From SAR324 cluster bacterium (lineage in GTDB: Bacteria; SAR324; NAC60-12): a DNA stretch of 64,000 nucleotides. Positions 27,774 to 36,900 of this stretch are shown here, in pieces. The stretch spans positions 434,001-498,000 of the forward strand of contig JANQJU010000064.1 of NCBI GenBank assembly GCA_028281495.1. The letters are read 5' to 3'. Position 1 is the stretch's first letter. Each line of letters opens with the position of its first letter. A model generated the notes under the pieces. It searched no databases, had not been told where the DNA came from, and was given only the letters and a program-made list of their open reading frames with translations. The position numbers were made by a program, and so were the translations under genes.

Positions 27774-28559
27774 TTATTTTTTTATCTGAGTTCGTAGCCT
27801 TTCCAAATAGTTATTATAAATTGACTGAATCAGTCCTTCTTTCACAATTTCGTCTAATGTGTCTTGGAGTTGCGGTAATTGCTCAACGAATGATGATTTC
27901 TTAGAAAGAGCAAAATAAGTTTTTTCTTTTTTATTGGTAACTTTGAGTTTCGTTTTCTCGATTTGTTCTGAGAACCCTTCCATAACTAAAGTGTAATCGA
28001 AGTAGGACTCTTCAGCTGGAACAGTATCTATCCGTTTTTCAACCAGCATGTTAAGGAGTTGAGGCGCCTTGACTAATTCTGTTTTTTTGATTTGAGTGTC
28101 GTTATCAAATTTTGGGAAGTAAGAGACCCCACGAGTAATCCCGACTTCGAGTTTGTAGAGGTCAGAATATTTATTCAGGATATGCTGATTGCCCTTCGTG
28201 ACATAAAATACAGTGGTACTTTCTTCCAAATAGGGAGGCTCAATAAAATGCATAAATTGTTCACGATCAGGACGTTTAAACAAGCTACTCATAATATCAA
28301 TTTGTCCGTCTTGCATCATTCTTAGACATCGTTTCCATGGGCAATCCAATATGACGAGTTTTATACCGAGTCTTTGGGCCACTTCTTTAATAATCTCCAC
28401 ATCCACACCGCCGACTTCTTCTTCATCTACCACGACCCATGGGGGAAAATGAGCACTCGCAAATATCAATTCCTGTCCGTGTGATGAATTTGATTCCAGG
28501 CAGAATATAGACAGAAATAATGTCGGTATTATAAATTTTTTCATGAGCAACAGTTTCAT
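27774..28559 (-). CDS. Periplasmic solute-binding protein, family 3
   Basis: The 261-residue protein has a signal peptide (basic KK, FIIPTLFLSIF, cleavage near SHGQ) and the family 3 fold pattern: LIFASAHFPPWVVVDEEEVGGVDVEIIKEV with IKLVILDCPWKRCLRMM and VGITRGVSYFPKF at the hinge. ATG codons at 28559 and 28544 are both possible starts; the second makes the tidier leader. There are no transporter genes nearby. Base composition is more AT-rich than most of the window. The PWKRC pattern near the ligand site is shared by a group of orphan binding proteins often labelled transporter substrate-binding proteins. Confidence 0.82.
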   Translation of the reverse strand: MKLLLMKKFIIPTLFLSIFCLESNSSHGQELIFASAHFPPWVVVDEEEVGGVDVEIIKEVAQRLGIKLVILDCPWKRCLRMMQDGQIDIMSSLFKRPDREQFMHFIEPPYLEESTTVFYVTKGNQHILNKYSDLYKLEVGITRGVSYFPKFDNDTQIKKTELVKAPQLLNMLVEKRIDTVPAEESYFDYTLVMEGFSEQIEKTKLKVTNKKEKTYFALSKKSSFVEQLPQLQDTLDEIVKEGLIQSIYNNYLERLRTQIKK

Positions 28560-28750
28560 TTTTGACCATTAATATTGAGGTATTTGATATTCAAACAGGA
28601 TTGAAAATTGTTTCAAAACGCTCTTTGCATTGTGAATTGGTATAGACTATTTCTTTGAAATATTCTGAAGTGCTAAATAGAGTCATTTCTTTATAGTCTT
28701 TAAAGAGTACGAATTTCAATGAATTCCACTAACGAAACAGAAAGCATGCA

Positions 28751-29506
28751 ATGGAAGAACAGGAAAAATATATTGAAGCACTCATCAGGTTGCACCGTGG
28801 TCTTGAAAGGCAAGGACCGGGAGATCCTGATTTTTCTGATTACATCATTGAGCAAATACCCGATTTGCCTTCAGATCTAAGAATTGCAGATATAGGGTGT
28901 GGTGCTGGTGCCGGTGCGTTGATCCTTGCCAAAAAATATAGCTCCAAAGTGAGAGCCGTAGACTTTTCGAGAGAATTTTTAGACCAAATGATGGACCAGG
29001 CCAAACAAGAAGGTCTGGAGCATTTGATAGAGCCAATTGAGTGCGATATGGGGAAATTAGACTGGGAGCTAGGGTCAATTGACCTTTTATGGTCTGAAGG
29101 AGCCGCATATAACATCACGTTTGAAGGCGCCCTGGAATGCTGGAGGCCACTTATGGCAACAAGCGGAATCGTAGTGATTTCAGAAATGAATTACTTTTCA
29201 AATGATGTTCCTGAAATCATAATACAATATATGAAGAATGTTTATCCGGGAATCAAGACTGAGGCAAAAAACGTAGACTTGATCATCTCATCTGGATTTG
29301 ACGTTCTTGCAGTACACCGTTTGCCCTCAAAGGCTTGGTGGGAAAATTATTATAACCCTTTGATTAAAAAAATTACAGCCTTCAAAGATACCAAGGATGA
29401 GGTAATGCAAGCTGTAATTCATGAAACAGAAGAAGAAATTGAATTTTTCAAAGAATATCATGAATATTATGGATATACCTTTTATATAATGAAAAATGTT
29501 AAATGA
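28751..29506 (+). CDS. Class I SAM-dependent methyltransferase
   Basis: The SAM-binding glycine motif IADIGCGAGAGAL lies near residues 40-52, followed by an acidic residue in VRAVDFS at the end of the second strand and ECDMGKLDW in the third. The length of 251 is normal for a small-molecule methyltransferase. The substrate cannot be predicted. It is AT-rich like the neighbouring solute-binding protein gene and divergent from it, so the two may have arrived together. The start lacks a strong ribosome binding site. Confidence 0.82.
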   Translation: MEEQEKYIEALIRLHRGLERQGPGDPDFSDYIIEQIPDLPSDLRIADIGCGAGAGALILAKKYSSKVRAVDFSREFLDQMMDQAKQEGLEHLIEPIECDMGKLDWELGSIDLLWSEGAAYNITFEGALECWRPLMATSGIVVISEMNYFSNDVPEIIIQYMKNVYPGIKTEAKNVDLIISSGFDVLAVHRLPSKAWWENYYNPLIKKITAFKDTKDEVMQAVIHETEEEIEFFKEYHEYYGYTFYIMKNVK

Positions 29507-29650
29507 AAAAATATTAGAATTTTGAAAATTTCTACTCTATTTGCCACTTTACTCCTGCCCCTCTTGACTGCTTCTCCTTCCTGCTTTTCTAAAAATATTC
29601 CATCAAAATCATGTTGACACTCTTTATTTATAGGGATATTTTTGTACATA

Positions 29651-29670
29651 TTGTTACAATTTAGTAACAA
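29651..29670. promoter_or_regulatory. Inverted repeat, likely operator of the flavoprotein gene
   Basis: TTGTTAC-AATTTA-GTAACAA is a perfect 7-bp inverted repeat with a 6-base centre, ending 32 bases before the start codon of the thioredoxin-reductase-like gene. Size and symmetry fit a dimeric repressor such as a TetR- or MarR-type protein. The TetR gene at 30898 is a candidate regulator, by proximity only. Confidence 0.5.
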
Positions 29671-29702
29671 ATTAATAAAAATTAAAACATAGGAGCGATA
29701 AA

Positions 29703-30626
29703 ATGAATCATGAAAATCTAGATGTCCTGGTCATTGGTGGTGGTCCGGCAGGAATGAATGCGGCCTTGGTATTGGGCCGGGCCATGATGAAAACGGTTGT
29801 GATCAATGAAGAAAAACCAAGAAATCTCGTCACTCAAGAATCTCATGGGTTCGTGACCCGCGATGGCATCCATCCTTCGGAACTTTTGGCCATCGCGAAG
29901 CAGCAATTGGAGCAATACGATACGGTGAACTATGTCAAGGGTGTCGTAACTGGTGTGAAGCAGCAAACGGATCGTCACTATCAAGTTACTACACAAAATG
30001 GGGAGGTATTCCTTTCCAAGCGAGTCGTTTTTGCGACAGGGTACAAAGACGATCTGAGTAAACTCAATCTGAAGGGAGTGGAAAAAGTGTATGGCAAAAG
30101 CGTGTTTCCTTGTCCCTTTTGTGATGGTTGGGAAAGGAGAAATCAGCCCTTAGCTTTGTTTGGAGAGGAATCGTTTGTGATGGAGTTTGCCCAAGTCGTT
30201 GGTAACTGGACCGACAATTTGATTGTTTTCACAAACGGAAAAAAAGTTCTTACGGAAGAGAATAAATTGATTCTGAAACGGAATAACATTGGTTTGTTTG
30301 AGAATGAAATTGTGGAATTGGTTTCTGAAAACGGCCGCTTGTCGGGGGTGACTTTAGACAATGGGGAAACCATTCTCCGAAGCGCAGGATTTCTGTTGAG
30401 TACCGGTGAATATCAATCCACTGAAATCCCTTCTGAATTAGGAGTCCAAAAAGAAGATTTCGGTACTTACCAGGCCAATGAATGGGGAAAAACCGATGTG
30501 GAAGGGGTTTATGTGGTCGGTGATGCACGCTCTAGCTTTTCAGGGGTGGTTCGTGCAGCCTTTGAAGGCTCGAACGCCGCTGCCATGATTACTAAAGAAA
30601 TCATTGCAGAACGTTGGCAGCATTAA
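29703..30626 (+). CDS. Thioredoxin-reductase-like FAD/NAD(P)-dependent oxidoreductase
   Basis: The 307-residue flavoprotein starts with an FAD-binding GGGPAGMNAAL motif, has a redox-active pair Cys137-x2-Cys140 in CPFCDGWE, an NAD(P)-binding region with reduced glycine content, and the closing FAD motif GVYVVGDARS. This is the low-molecular-weight thioredoxin reductase fold; CPFCDGWE variants include enzymes acting on partners other than thioredoxin. TAGGAGCG precedes the ATG. An inverted-repeat operator lies 33 bases upstream, and a TetR gene follows about 270 bases downstream, suggesting inducible expression, possibly for detoxification or redox stress. Confidence 0.88.
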   Translation: MNHENLDVLVIGGGPAGMNAALVLGRAMMKTVVINEEKPRNLVTQESHGFVTRDGIHPSELLAIAKQQLEQYDTVNYVKGVVTGVKQQTDRHYQVTTQNGEVFLSKRVVFATGYKDDLSKLNLKGVEKVYGKSVFPCPFCDGWERRNQPLALFGEESFVMEFAQVVGNWTDNLIVFTNGKKVLTEENKLILKRNNIGLFENEIVELVSENGRLSGVTLDNGETILRSAGFLLSTGEYQSTEIPSELGVQKEDFGTYQANEWGKTDVEGVYVVGDARSSFSGVVRAAFEGSNAAAMITKEIIAERWQH

Positions 30627-30897
30627 CCGATGAAACCATAGAATAACGTTCCTAAACGTCCTAACCAACAACGTTCCCAAAATCCCTATCCAAAGAGTGA
30701 TGATGTGTGAATTGATGGCAATGCCTTCATTAAATGAAAGCAATGTGACCCTCTCTTTGAGTGAATTGAGCTTAAGAGGAGGGGCCACTGATATCCATCA
30801 GGATGCCTTTTGAACGTGGGGAAATCGTTGTCATCAGGGAAGGGAATATTGTAATGTCAGCTCACATGGAAAAAATGGCACATCATGAAAACACGCA

Positions 30898-31458
30898 TTG
30901 AGGTCTATTTTGAAAGCGGAAGATAAAATCATTCAGGCAGCATTTAAAATTTACTATCAAGATGCTTCTGCATCTTTTGACAAAATTGCTGAAGAGGCAG
31001 GGGTTTCCCGAATGACAATCCATCGCAAGTTCCCCAAACGAGAAGCATTGATTATTGCGGCCTGTCGTAAGCTTTTTCAAGAAGGGAGTCAGATCCTCGA
31101 AGAAGCACTGGAAGCAGAAAAAACTTCAATCGAACAATTGAAATCCTTTGTGGTCCGTTCTGTCAAAAACCGGCTGAATTACCACTTTGTCTATCAGTTC
31201 CAAGAAATTCATCATTTGATGGACCACGAGGATTGCACTGCATTTTATAATAAATTAGAAAAGCTTTATCAGAATCTTAAAGAAGAGAAACACATCGCAA
31301 ACTCCGTCACAGAAGCCTGGTTTTTTCATATGTTTGATGCCGTCATGATGACCGCATGGCATACCTATGAGCATGGTTGTGTGGCCCCCAACGACATACC
31401 CAAATTAGCTTGGCAATCGTTTCTTGGGTCCGTTAGCCCGTCAACTTCCTCGCAGTGA
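30898..31458 (+). CDS. TetR family transcriptional regulator
   Basis: The N-terminal helix-turn-helix matches TetR: IIQAAFKIYYQDASASFDKI, then AEEAGVSRMTIHRKFPKRE and LIIAACRKLF. The C-terminal ligand domain is variable, as expected. Starts are TTG at 30898 or 30910; no ATG in frame is near. The length of 186 is typical. The 3' end overlaps an upstream extension of the adenylate cyclase frame, but the cyclase start I chose lies 25 bp past this gene's stop. It may control the flavoprotein gene upstream, the cyclase gene downstream, or both. Confidence 0.85.
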   Translation: MRSILKAEDKIIQAAFKIYYQDASASFDKIAEEAGVSRMTIHRKFPKREALIIAACRKLFQEGSQILEEALEAEKTSIEQLKSFVVRSVKNRLNYHFVYQFQEIHHLMDHEDCTAFYNKLEKLYQNLKEEKHIANSVTEAWFFHMFDAVMMTAWHTYEHGCVAPNDIPKLAWQSFLGSVSPSTSSQ

Positions 31459-31483
31459 ATTGCCCACCGAGCAAGGGTACTAC

Positions 31484-32692
31484 ATGATCAATGCTAAGAA
31501 ATATCTTTTTGTAAAACCCAAAGTAGCTCCAAAGCTAGATCCCCATTTTGCGAGAACCAACAAAGGGGTTCAAATGGGGATGCTCTATAGTATCCCGGCT
31601 CATCTTTTTTCCTTAATACTTTTCATCTACTTTGAACTGCCTTGGTTGATCATAATCAATGCACTCAGCACTGCCGTGTATGTGTTGCTTTATTTCGTAA
31701 GTCGAACGAATAGAAATCATACGGCGCTGTTGTTCACTGCGTTGGAAGGGAAGGCTTTTGCTTTATCAGTAACGTATTTCGCAGGTTGGGAGTCGGGGTA
31801 TTACTTGTGGCTCGTCTTTGAGGTTTTGATTATTTTTATTGGATATCGATGGACACCATTGAGTAAAGGGTTGTTGCTCTTGCTGAGTTTCAGTTGTCTA
31901 ATATTTGCGGTATCGGTTTTGAAACAGGTCGCGCCTTATTACCAAATCGATCCCAATCTCCTCGATCTGATCTATATTTTCAATCTGTTCAATCTCATGT
32001 TAACCGCGTCGGTGGTTTTCTATATTTTGTCAAAATCCTCGGAAACGGCAGAAATCCATTTGCATCGAGCACACAAGAGAACTCGTGAATTGTTACTGAA
32101 TATCTTGCCTGCCAAAATTGCGGATCGTTTGGAAAAACAAACCGGCGTGATTGCGGATAGTTTTTCGGAAATCTCGATATTGTTTTGTGATCTGGTCGGT
32201 TTTACCCGGTTTTCCGATTCGCTGCCGGCGGAAGACGTGGTCAAAATTCTAAATGAGATTTTTACCGGCTTTGATCGGATTGTGCTTTCACTTGGATTAG
32301 AAAAAATAAAAACGATCGGAGATGGATATATGGTCGCTGCCGGGATTCCGGAAAAGATGGAAAACCATGCTTTCGTGATTGTGGAATGCGCTCAACAAAT
32401 GTTGACCTTTATTGAAGATTTCAACCGGGAATACGAAATCAATCTTCAACTGCGTCTTGGCATCAATTCGGGTAATGTTGTCGCCGGGATTATTGGGGCC
32501 AATAAATTCACTTACGATCTGTGGGGAGACACTGTGAATGTGGCGGCCCGGATGGAATCCCATGGAGTCCCAGGAAAAATACACATATCCCAAGCCACTC
32601 ATAACCTAATCCAAGAGTCCTATCCTACCCAAAGTCGTGGAGAGATCACCGTCAAAGGGAAAGGAAACATGGAAACGTATTTTGTTGAATAA
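31484..32692 (+). CDS. Membrane-bound class III adenylate cyclase
   Basis: Makes cAMP from ATP. The start at 31484 is preferred to 31424, which overlaps tetR. Five or six hydrophobic segments fill residues about 35-175, then a linker RTRELLLNILPAKIADRL leads to the catalytic domain. Metal-binding aspartates are Asp236 (FCDLVGFT) and Asp280 (IGDGY). The adenine-selecting pair is Lys274 (EKIKTIG) and Asp345 (YDLWG); the transition-state residues Asn352 and Arg356 are in TVNVAAR. All key residues are present, so it should be active on ATP. It lies upstream of the FHA and kinase genes, and a cNMP-binding protein is encoded at 20.3 kb. Confidence 0.92.
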   Translation: MINAKKYLFVKPKVAPKLDPHFARTNKGVQMGMLYSIPAHLFSLILFIYFELPWLIIINALSTAVYVLLYFVSRTNRNHTALLFTALEGKAFALSVTYFAGWESGYYLWLVFEVLIIFIGYRWTPLSKGLLLLLSFSCLIFAVSVLKQVAPYYQIDPNLLDLIYIFNLFNLMLTASVVFYILSKSSETAEIHLHRAHKRTRELLLNILPAKIADRLEKQTGVIADSFSEISILFCDLVGFTRFSDSLPAEDVVKILNEIFTGFDRIVLSLGLEKIKTIGDGYMVAAGIPEKMENHAFVIVECAQQMLTFIEDFNREYEINLQLRLGINSGNVVAGIIGANKFTYDLWGDTVNVAARMESHGVPGKIHISQATHNLIQESYPTQSRGEITVKGKGNMETYFVE

Positions 32693-32957
32693 CCGCGTTT
32701 CCGAATACGAAGGGACAAATTCTCACGAATGTAAGAAACCCACTCAAATAGAAACTACATAGTTGAGTTAAAAGATTGCAATACATCTAAAATTTTACTA
32801 TTTCATCAATTCACATAACGAAAAGATGAAGCCACCTTCACAGTAGCTAATTACGACTCCTTTCATGATTTTTAGATTGCTTCAAGCAAAAACATGTTGT
32901 TTTACGTTAGAAAAATATGGTGAATTGATATGCCAAATTATCTATTTGAGAGGGAAA

Positions 32958-33908
32958 TTGGCGATTCTCGAAAATTATGAAACCAAAGAAAAAATCCTCT
33001 TGCGATCTCATCATGTTTTCGGAAGAGAGAGCACGAATTCCAACACATTACTGAAGAATCGAGATGCGTCCCGCGTTCACGCCTCAATTCGGTGGGACGA
33101 GTCATTGTGGAAGATTTTAGACCATAGCAGAAATGGAACGTGGATTGACGGAAAGCGAATGGCGATTCAGCAAAGCGTTCCCCTGAAAGTAGGTAACATT
33201 ATCCAGTTTGGGGGGGCAAAGGCATCCGCATGGAAAGTGATGGATTTAGAAAAACCCCGTCCTGCTTTGTTTCCCCTTGAAACCAATCAGCCGATCATCC
33301 TGTTAGAGTCTTTTCAAGCCCTGCCTTCAGATCAGTCTCACGAGATATCGCTTTATCGTTCTCATGAAGAACAATGGATGAGTGAAAGCGAAGAAGGCGT
33401 CGTCGTTCTCAGGGAAGGTGATTTGGTGAGTGCAGGAGGTATGGCTTGGCGTTTTTTAAATGCCTCGGTGAGTGAAGCTACAAAACAAGAAATAGCAGGA
33501 AATGCGTTTGATAAAGAATCTCCTCATTTTTCTTTTCAAGTCAGCCGAAACGAAGAGCATGTTTCTGTGAAGCTGTTTCATTCAGGGGAAACTTTCGACT
33601 TAGGAGAAAGAACTCATCATTATCTTTTGCTTACGCTCGCTCGCCAACGATTGAAAGATGCACAAGAGGGCTGTGATCTACATGATCAAGGTTGGATTGA
33701 ATTTCACCAACTTTCTCGTTTGCTAGGGTTGGATTATTCTTACTTAAACAATCAAGTATTCCGTATCCGCAAGCAGGTTGCTGGAGCTTTGCAAAAAAGC
33801 AGATCTTTGCCATCGCAAGTCATTGAACGACGGGTCGGTGAACTCCGGTTTGGTTTTTCTAAATTAAAAATTTTTCGAGGTTCTACGTTAGAAGGTCAAA
33901 TCCCCTGA
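32958..33908 (+). CDS. FHA-domain protein with C-terminal winged-helix DNA-binding domain
   Basis: A TTG at 32958 after GAGAGGG is preferred as start; an ATG at 32865 in the same frame has no ribosome binding site and would add 31 atypical residues. Residues about 10-75 form an FHA domain that reads phosphothreonine: FGREST, SRVHASIRW and NGTWIDG are its signature. A middle region holds a second FHA-like half (VVLREGDLV). The C-terminus (about 205-310) resembles a response-regulator-like winged helix: LGLDYSYLNNQVFRIRKQ for the recognition helix and ERRVGELRFGF for the wing. It lies 34 bp before the large kinase, so phosphorylation-dependent control of DNA binding is the natural hypothesis. 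Confidence 0.8.
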   Translation: MAILENYETKEKILLRSHHVFGRESTNSNTLLKNRDASRVHASIRWDESLWKILDHSRNGTWIDGKRMAIQQSVPLKVGNIIQFGGAKASAWKVMDLEKPRPALFPLETNQPIILLESFQALPSDQSHEISLYRSHEEQWMSESEEGVVVLREGDLVSAGGMAWRFLNASVSEATKQEIAGNAFDKESPHFSFQVSRNEEHVSVKLFHSGETFDLGERTHHYLLLTLARQRLKDAQEGCDLHDQGWIEFHQLSRLLGLDYSYLNNQVFRIRKQVAGALQKSRSLPSQVIERRVGELRFGFSKLKIFRGSTLEGQIP

Positions 33909-33942
33909 TACTCACCGTTCTTGAGTTTTTATGGAAAGATTT

Positions 33943-36900
33943 ATGCCAACCGATGAAATGGACGCAAATACCTCAAGGTTTCAGATTGAAGGGTACCAGT
34001 TACTGGAAGCTTTAGGAAAAGGCGGTTTTGGTGCAGTGTTTCGGGCAAATCGGAACAGCACCGGCCAGGTGGTTGCCGTGAAGTTTTTGCAAATCGGTCC
34101 AGCTGCAGATCTCCATAAAAATCGCCGTCTTCGGGAGCGCTTTGAGCGAGAAGTGCAAATGTGTGCCAAGTTGCACCATCCACATGTTGTGCAACTTTTG
34201 GATAAAGGTTGGACTGCTGAAAACACTCCCTACACAGTGTTTGAGTTTGTACCTGGGCAATCCTTAAAAGACTTACTGCTTACCCGTGGAGCTTTGCCAG
34301 TTACAGAAACCAAGGAGTTGATGGGGCAAGTACTGGATGCTTTGTCCTATGCTCACAAGTTGGGAATTGTTCACCGCGATCTAAAGCCTCAAAACATTAT
34401 CGTCATGGATACAGGAATCCACCCACAAATCAAAATTCTGGATTTCGGGATCGGGGCTTTCACGAGGGAGTCACGACAGACTGACTATAAGACTTTAACG
34501 ATTACACAGGAAACTTTAGGAACGCCTTCATACAGTGCACCGGAACAACTTCGTGGTGAACCTATTACTCCGAAGTCAGATTACTACTCGTGGGGACTCC
34601 TTTTTCTCGAATGCTTAACTGGTCAACCTGTAATCCAAGGAATGAACTTAGCAGAGGTGTTTCAAAAACAATTGAGTCCGCTGGAGATTCCACTCCCACC
34701 TGCTATTGCGTCTCATCCTTTGGGAAATTTACTGCGTAGTGCATTACGTAAAGATCCAAGAAATCGAGTTGAAGAAGCAAAGCGCCTTTATAGCGATTTA
34801 CAAAATCTCAACTTAGACAACCTAGTTGGGGATTTCATCTACTCTGAAAATCGGAATCAAAGCCACACAGCAGGGTATACGGCTAGCATGAAAAGCCTTC
34901 CACTCCAGGCCGGTTTCCTTGGGGAGCGCCGCGTGATTACGGCTATGTCTTGTCATTTAAGTGTTCACACCCTTGATGAATCTGTGACTGATTTTGAAGC
35001 GTTGGAAAGTTTACAGCGTGACCAAATGAACTTGTTTATCGACATTGCAGAGAGATATAGCGGTCAACTTGTGGGAAAGTTTGGTGAGAGTCTTCTATTT
35101 TATTTTGGAGTTTTACAAACGGGTGACAATGAGGCGAGAAGAGCGAGTCGCGTGGCATTGGAATTAGCGGGACATGTGCTGCGTCGCAATGCCTTATTGA
35201 AAAGGGAAACCGGCGTTCGATTGGAGTTACGTATTGGAATGCACACCGGGGAAGTCGAGATCAAACCGACCCCTTTGCCAACGGGGTTCACTCCCGATAT
35301 TGCAATTCAATTGGAACGCCTCGCTCTGCCTAATACGATTTTAGTTAGCAAAGCCACTCGGCAATTGCTGGAAACGTATGCCGAGTTGATCCCCTCACAT
35401 ACCTATCGAATCGGCAGAAATCGAACCCCCATGTCGACCTATCTTCTCACGGAAGAACGCCGAACCGAAGCCTTCAGCTTTCTTAAAAATAAAAGCATTG
35501 AACTAATCGGAAGGCAAAATGAGTTTTTTCAGTTGCAACAGGTTTGGGAAGCTACAAAAAGAAATCGAAGTAGCACAGTTTTACTTCGCGGAGAACCAGG
35601 CATTGGCAAGTCTCGGTTAGCCCATGAGATACGCCAATTTATACGCAATGAAGGTTTTCTTGCTTTAGATTGCCGGTGCTTGCTAGAGCGTCAAAATCAT
35701 GCTCTTTACCCGATTTTGGAAATGCTCAAACTCTGTCTACACATTCCGCACGACATCGAATCGCTTACAGCAACGAAACGTCTTGAAGTGGTGTTACAGA
35801 ATTGCGATTGCCCTTTGGAAGAATCGATGCCGATTCTTTGCTCTTGGCTATCAGTGCCCTTGCTCGATAGGTTTGCCCCCATCCCCCATTCCCCTGAAAA
35901 ACAAAAACAAATCCTTTTCCGAGTCCTTGAACAATTGATCGCCACGTTAGGACAAGGGTTGCCGTTTTTTCTAATCATCGAAGATTTGCATTGGGTTGAC
36001 CCAACCAGCCAAGAGTTGATTGAACGGATTGTCACCAACAATTCCATAAACTCGTGTTTCTTACTCCTCACAACACGCCCTGAATTCTCTCTTGGCGGAA
36101 ACCACAATCTAATGACAATTGATCTTCAACACCTCTCATCGACCGAAACCAAAGCATTGATTCAAAAGGCTCTAGATAACACGCCTATTGAACAACTCGC
36201 GCTGTCTCGTTTGGCTGAGCGAACCGATGGAAATCCATTGTTTGCTGAGGAGTTGATTGCAATGCTACGCGATAAAAATATTTTGATTGAACGGAATGGG
36301 GTTTGGTTTTTGGAAGAGCATTTCGATTCGTCTTCCGTGCCGATCACTTTGCAAGGTTTACTGCATGCCCGTTTGGATCGCCTGGGAATGGCCAAAGGAA
36401 CGGCACAAACCGCAGCGGCCATTGGGAGAGATTTCGACTATCAATTGCTGGTTTCCTCTTCTCGGCGTGATGAAGCTTTAGTTCAAGCCGACTTAGAGCA
36501 GATGATGGCGGCCAAGCTCATCCATCGTCGACACCGAGTTCAAGGAGAAAGCTATAATTTTCGTCACATGCTGATTCGAGATGCGGCTTACGCCAGCATG
36601 CTGCGAGTGGATCGGGAGGAAGTCCATCTCCGAATTGCAGAATCGTTAGAAGCTGACTTTTTGGAAAGATCCCAAGTCAATCTAGCTCGGATTGCTCAAC
36701 ATTACGCGAATGCTCGTGTTTTCGAAAAAGCCGTCGATTATGGCACGAGGGCTGCGAAAGCTGCATTGGAGCGTTTTTTGAATGAGGAAACCATTACATA
36801 CAGCCGTCAGGTTCTGGAGTGGATAGATCGACTTTCATCCGATCAACAACTCGGTGCAGAATTGCAGATTAATGGGATTCAAATACCTGCCTTGATGAAC

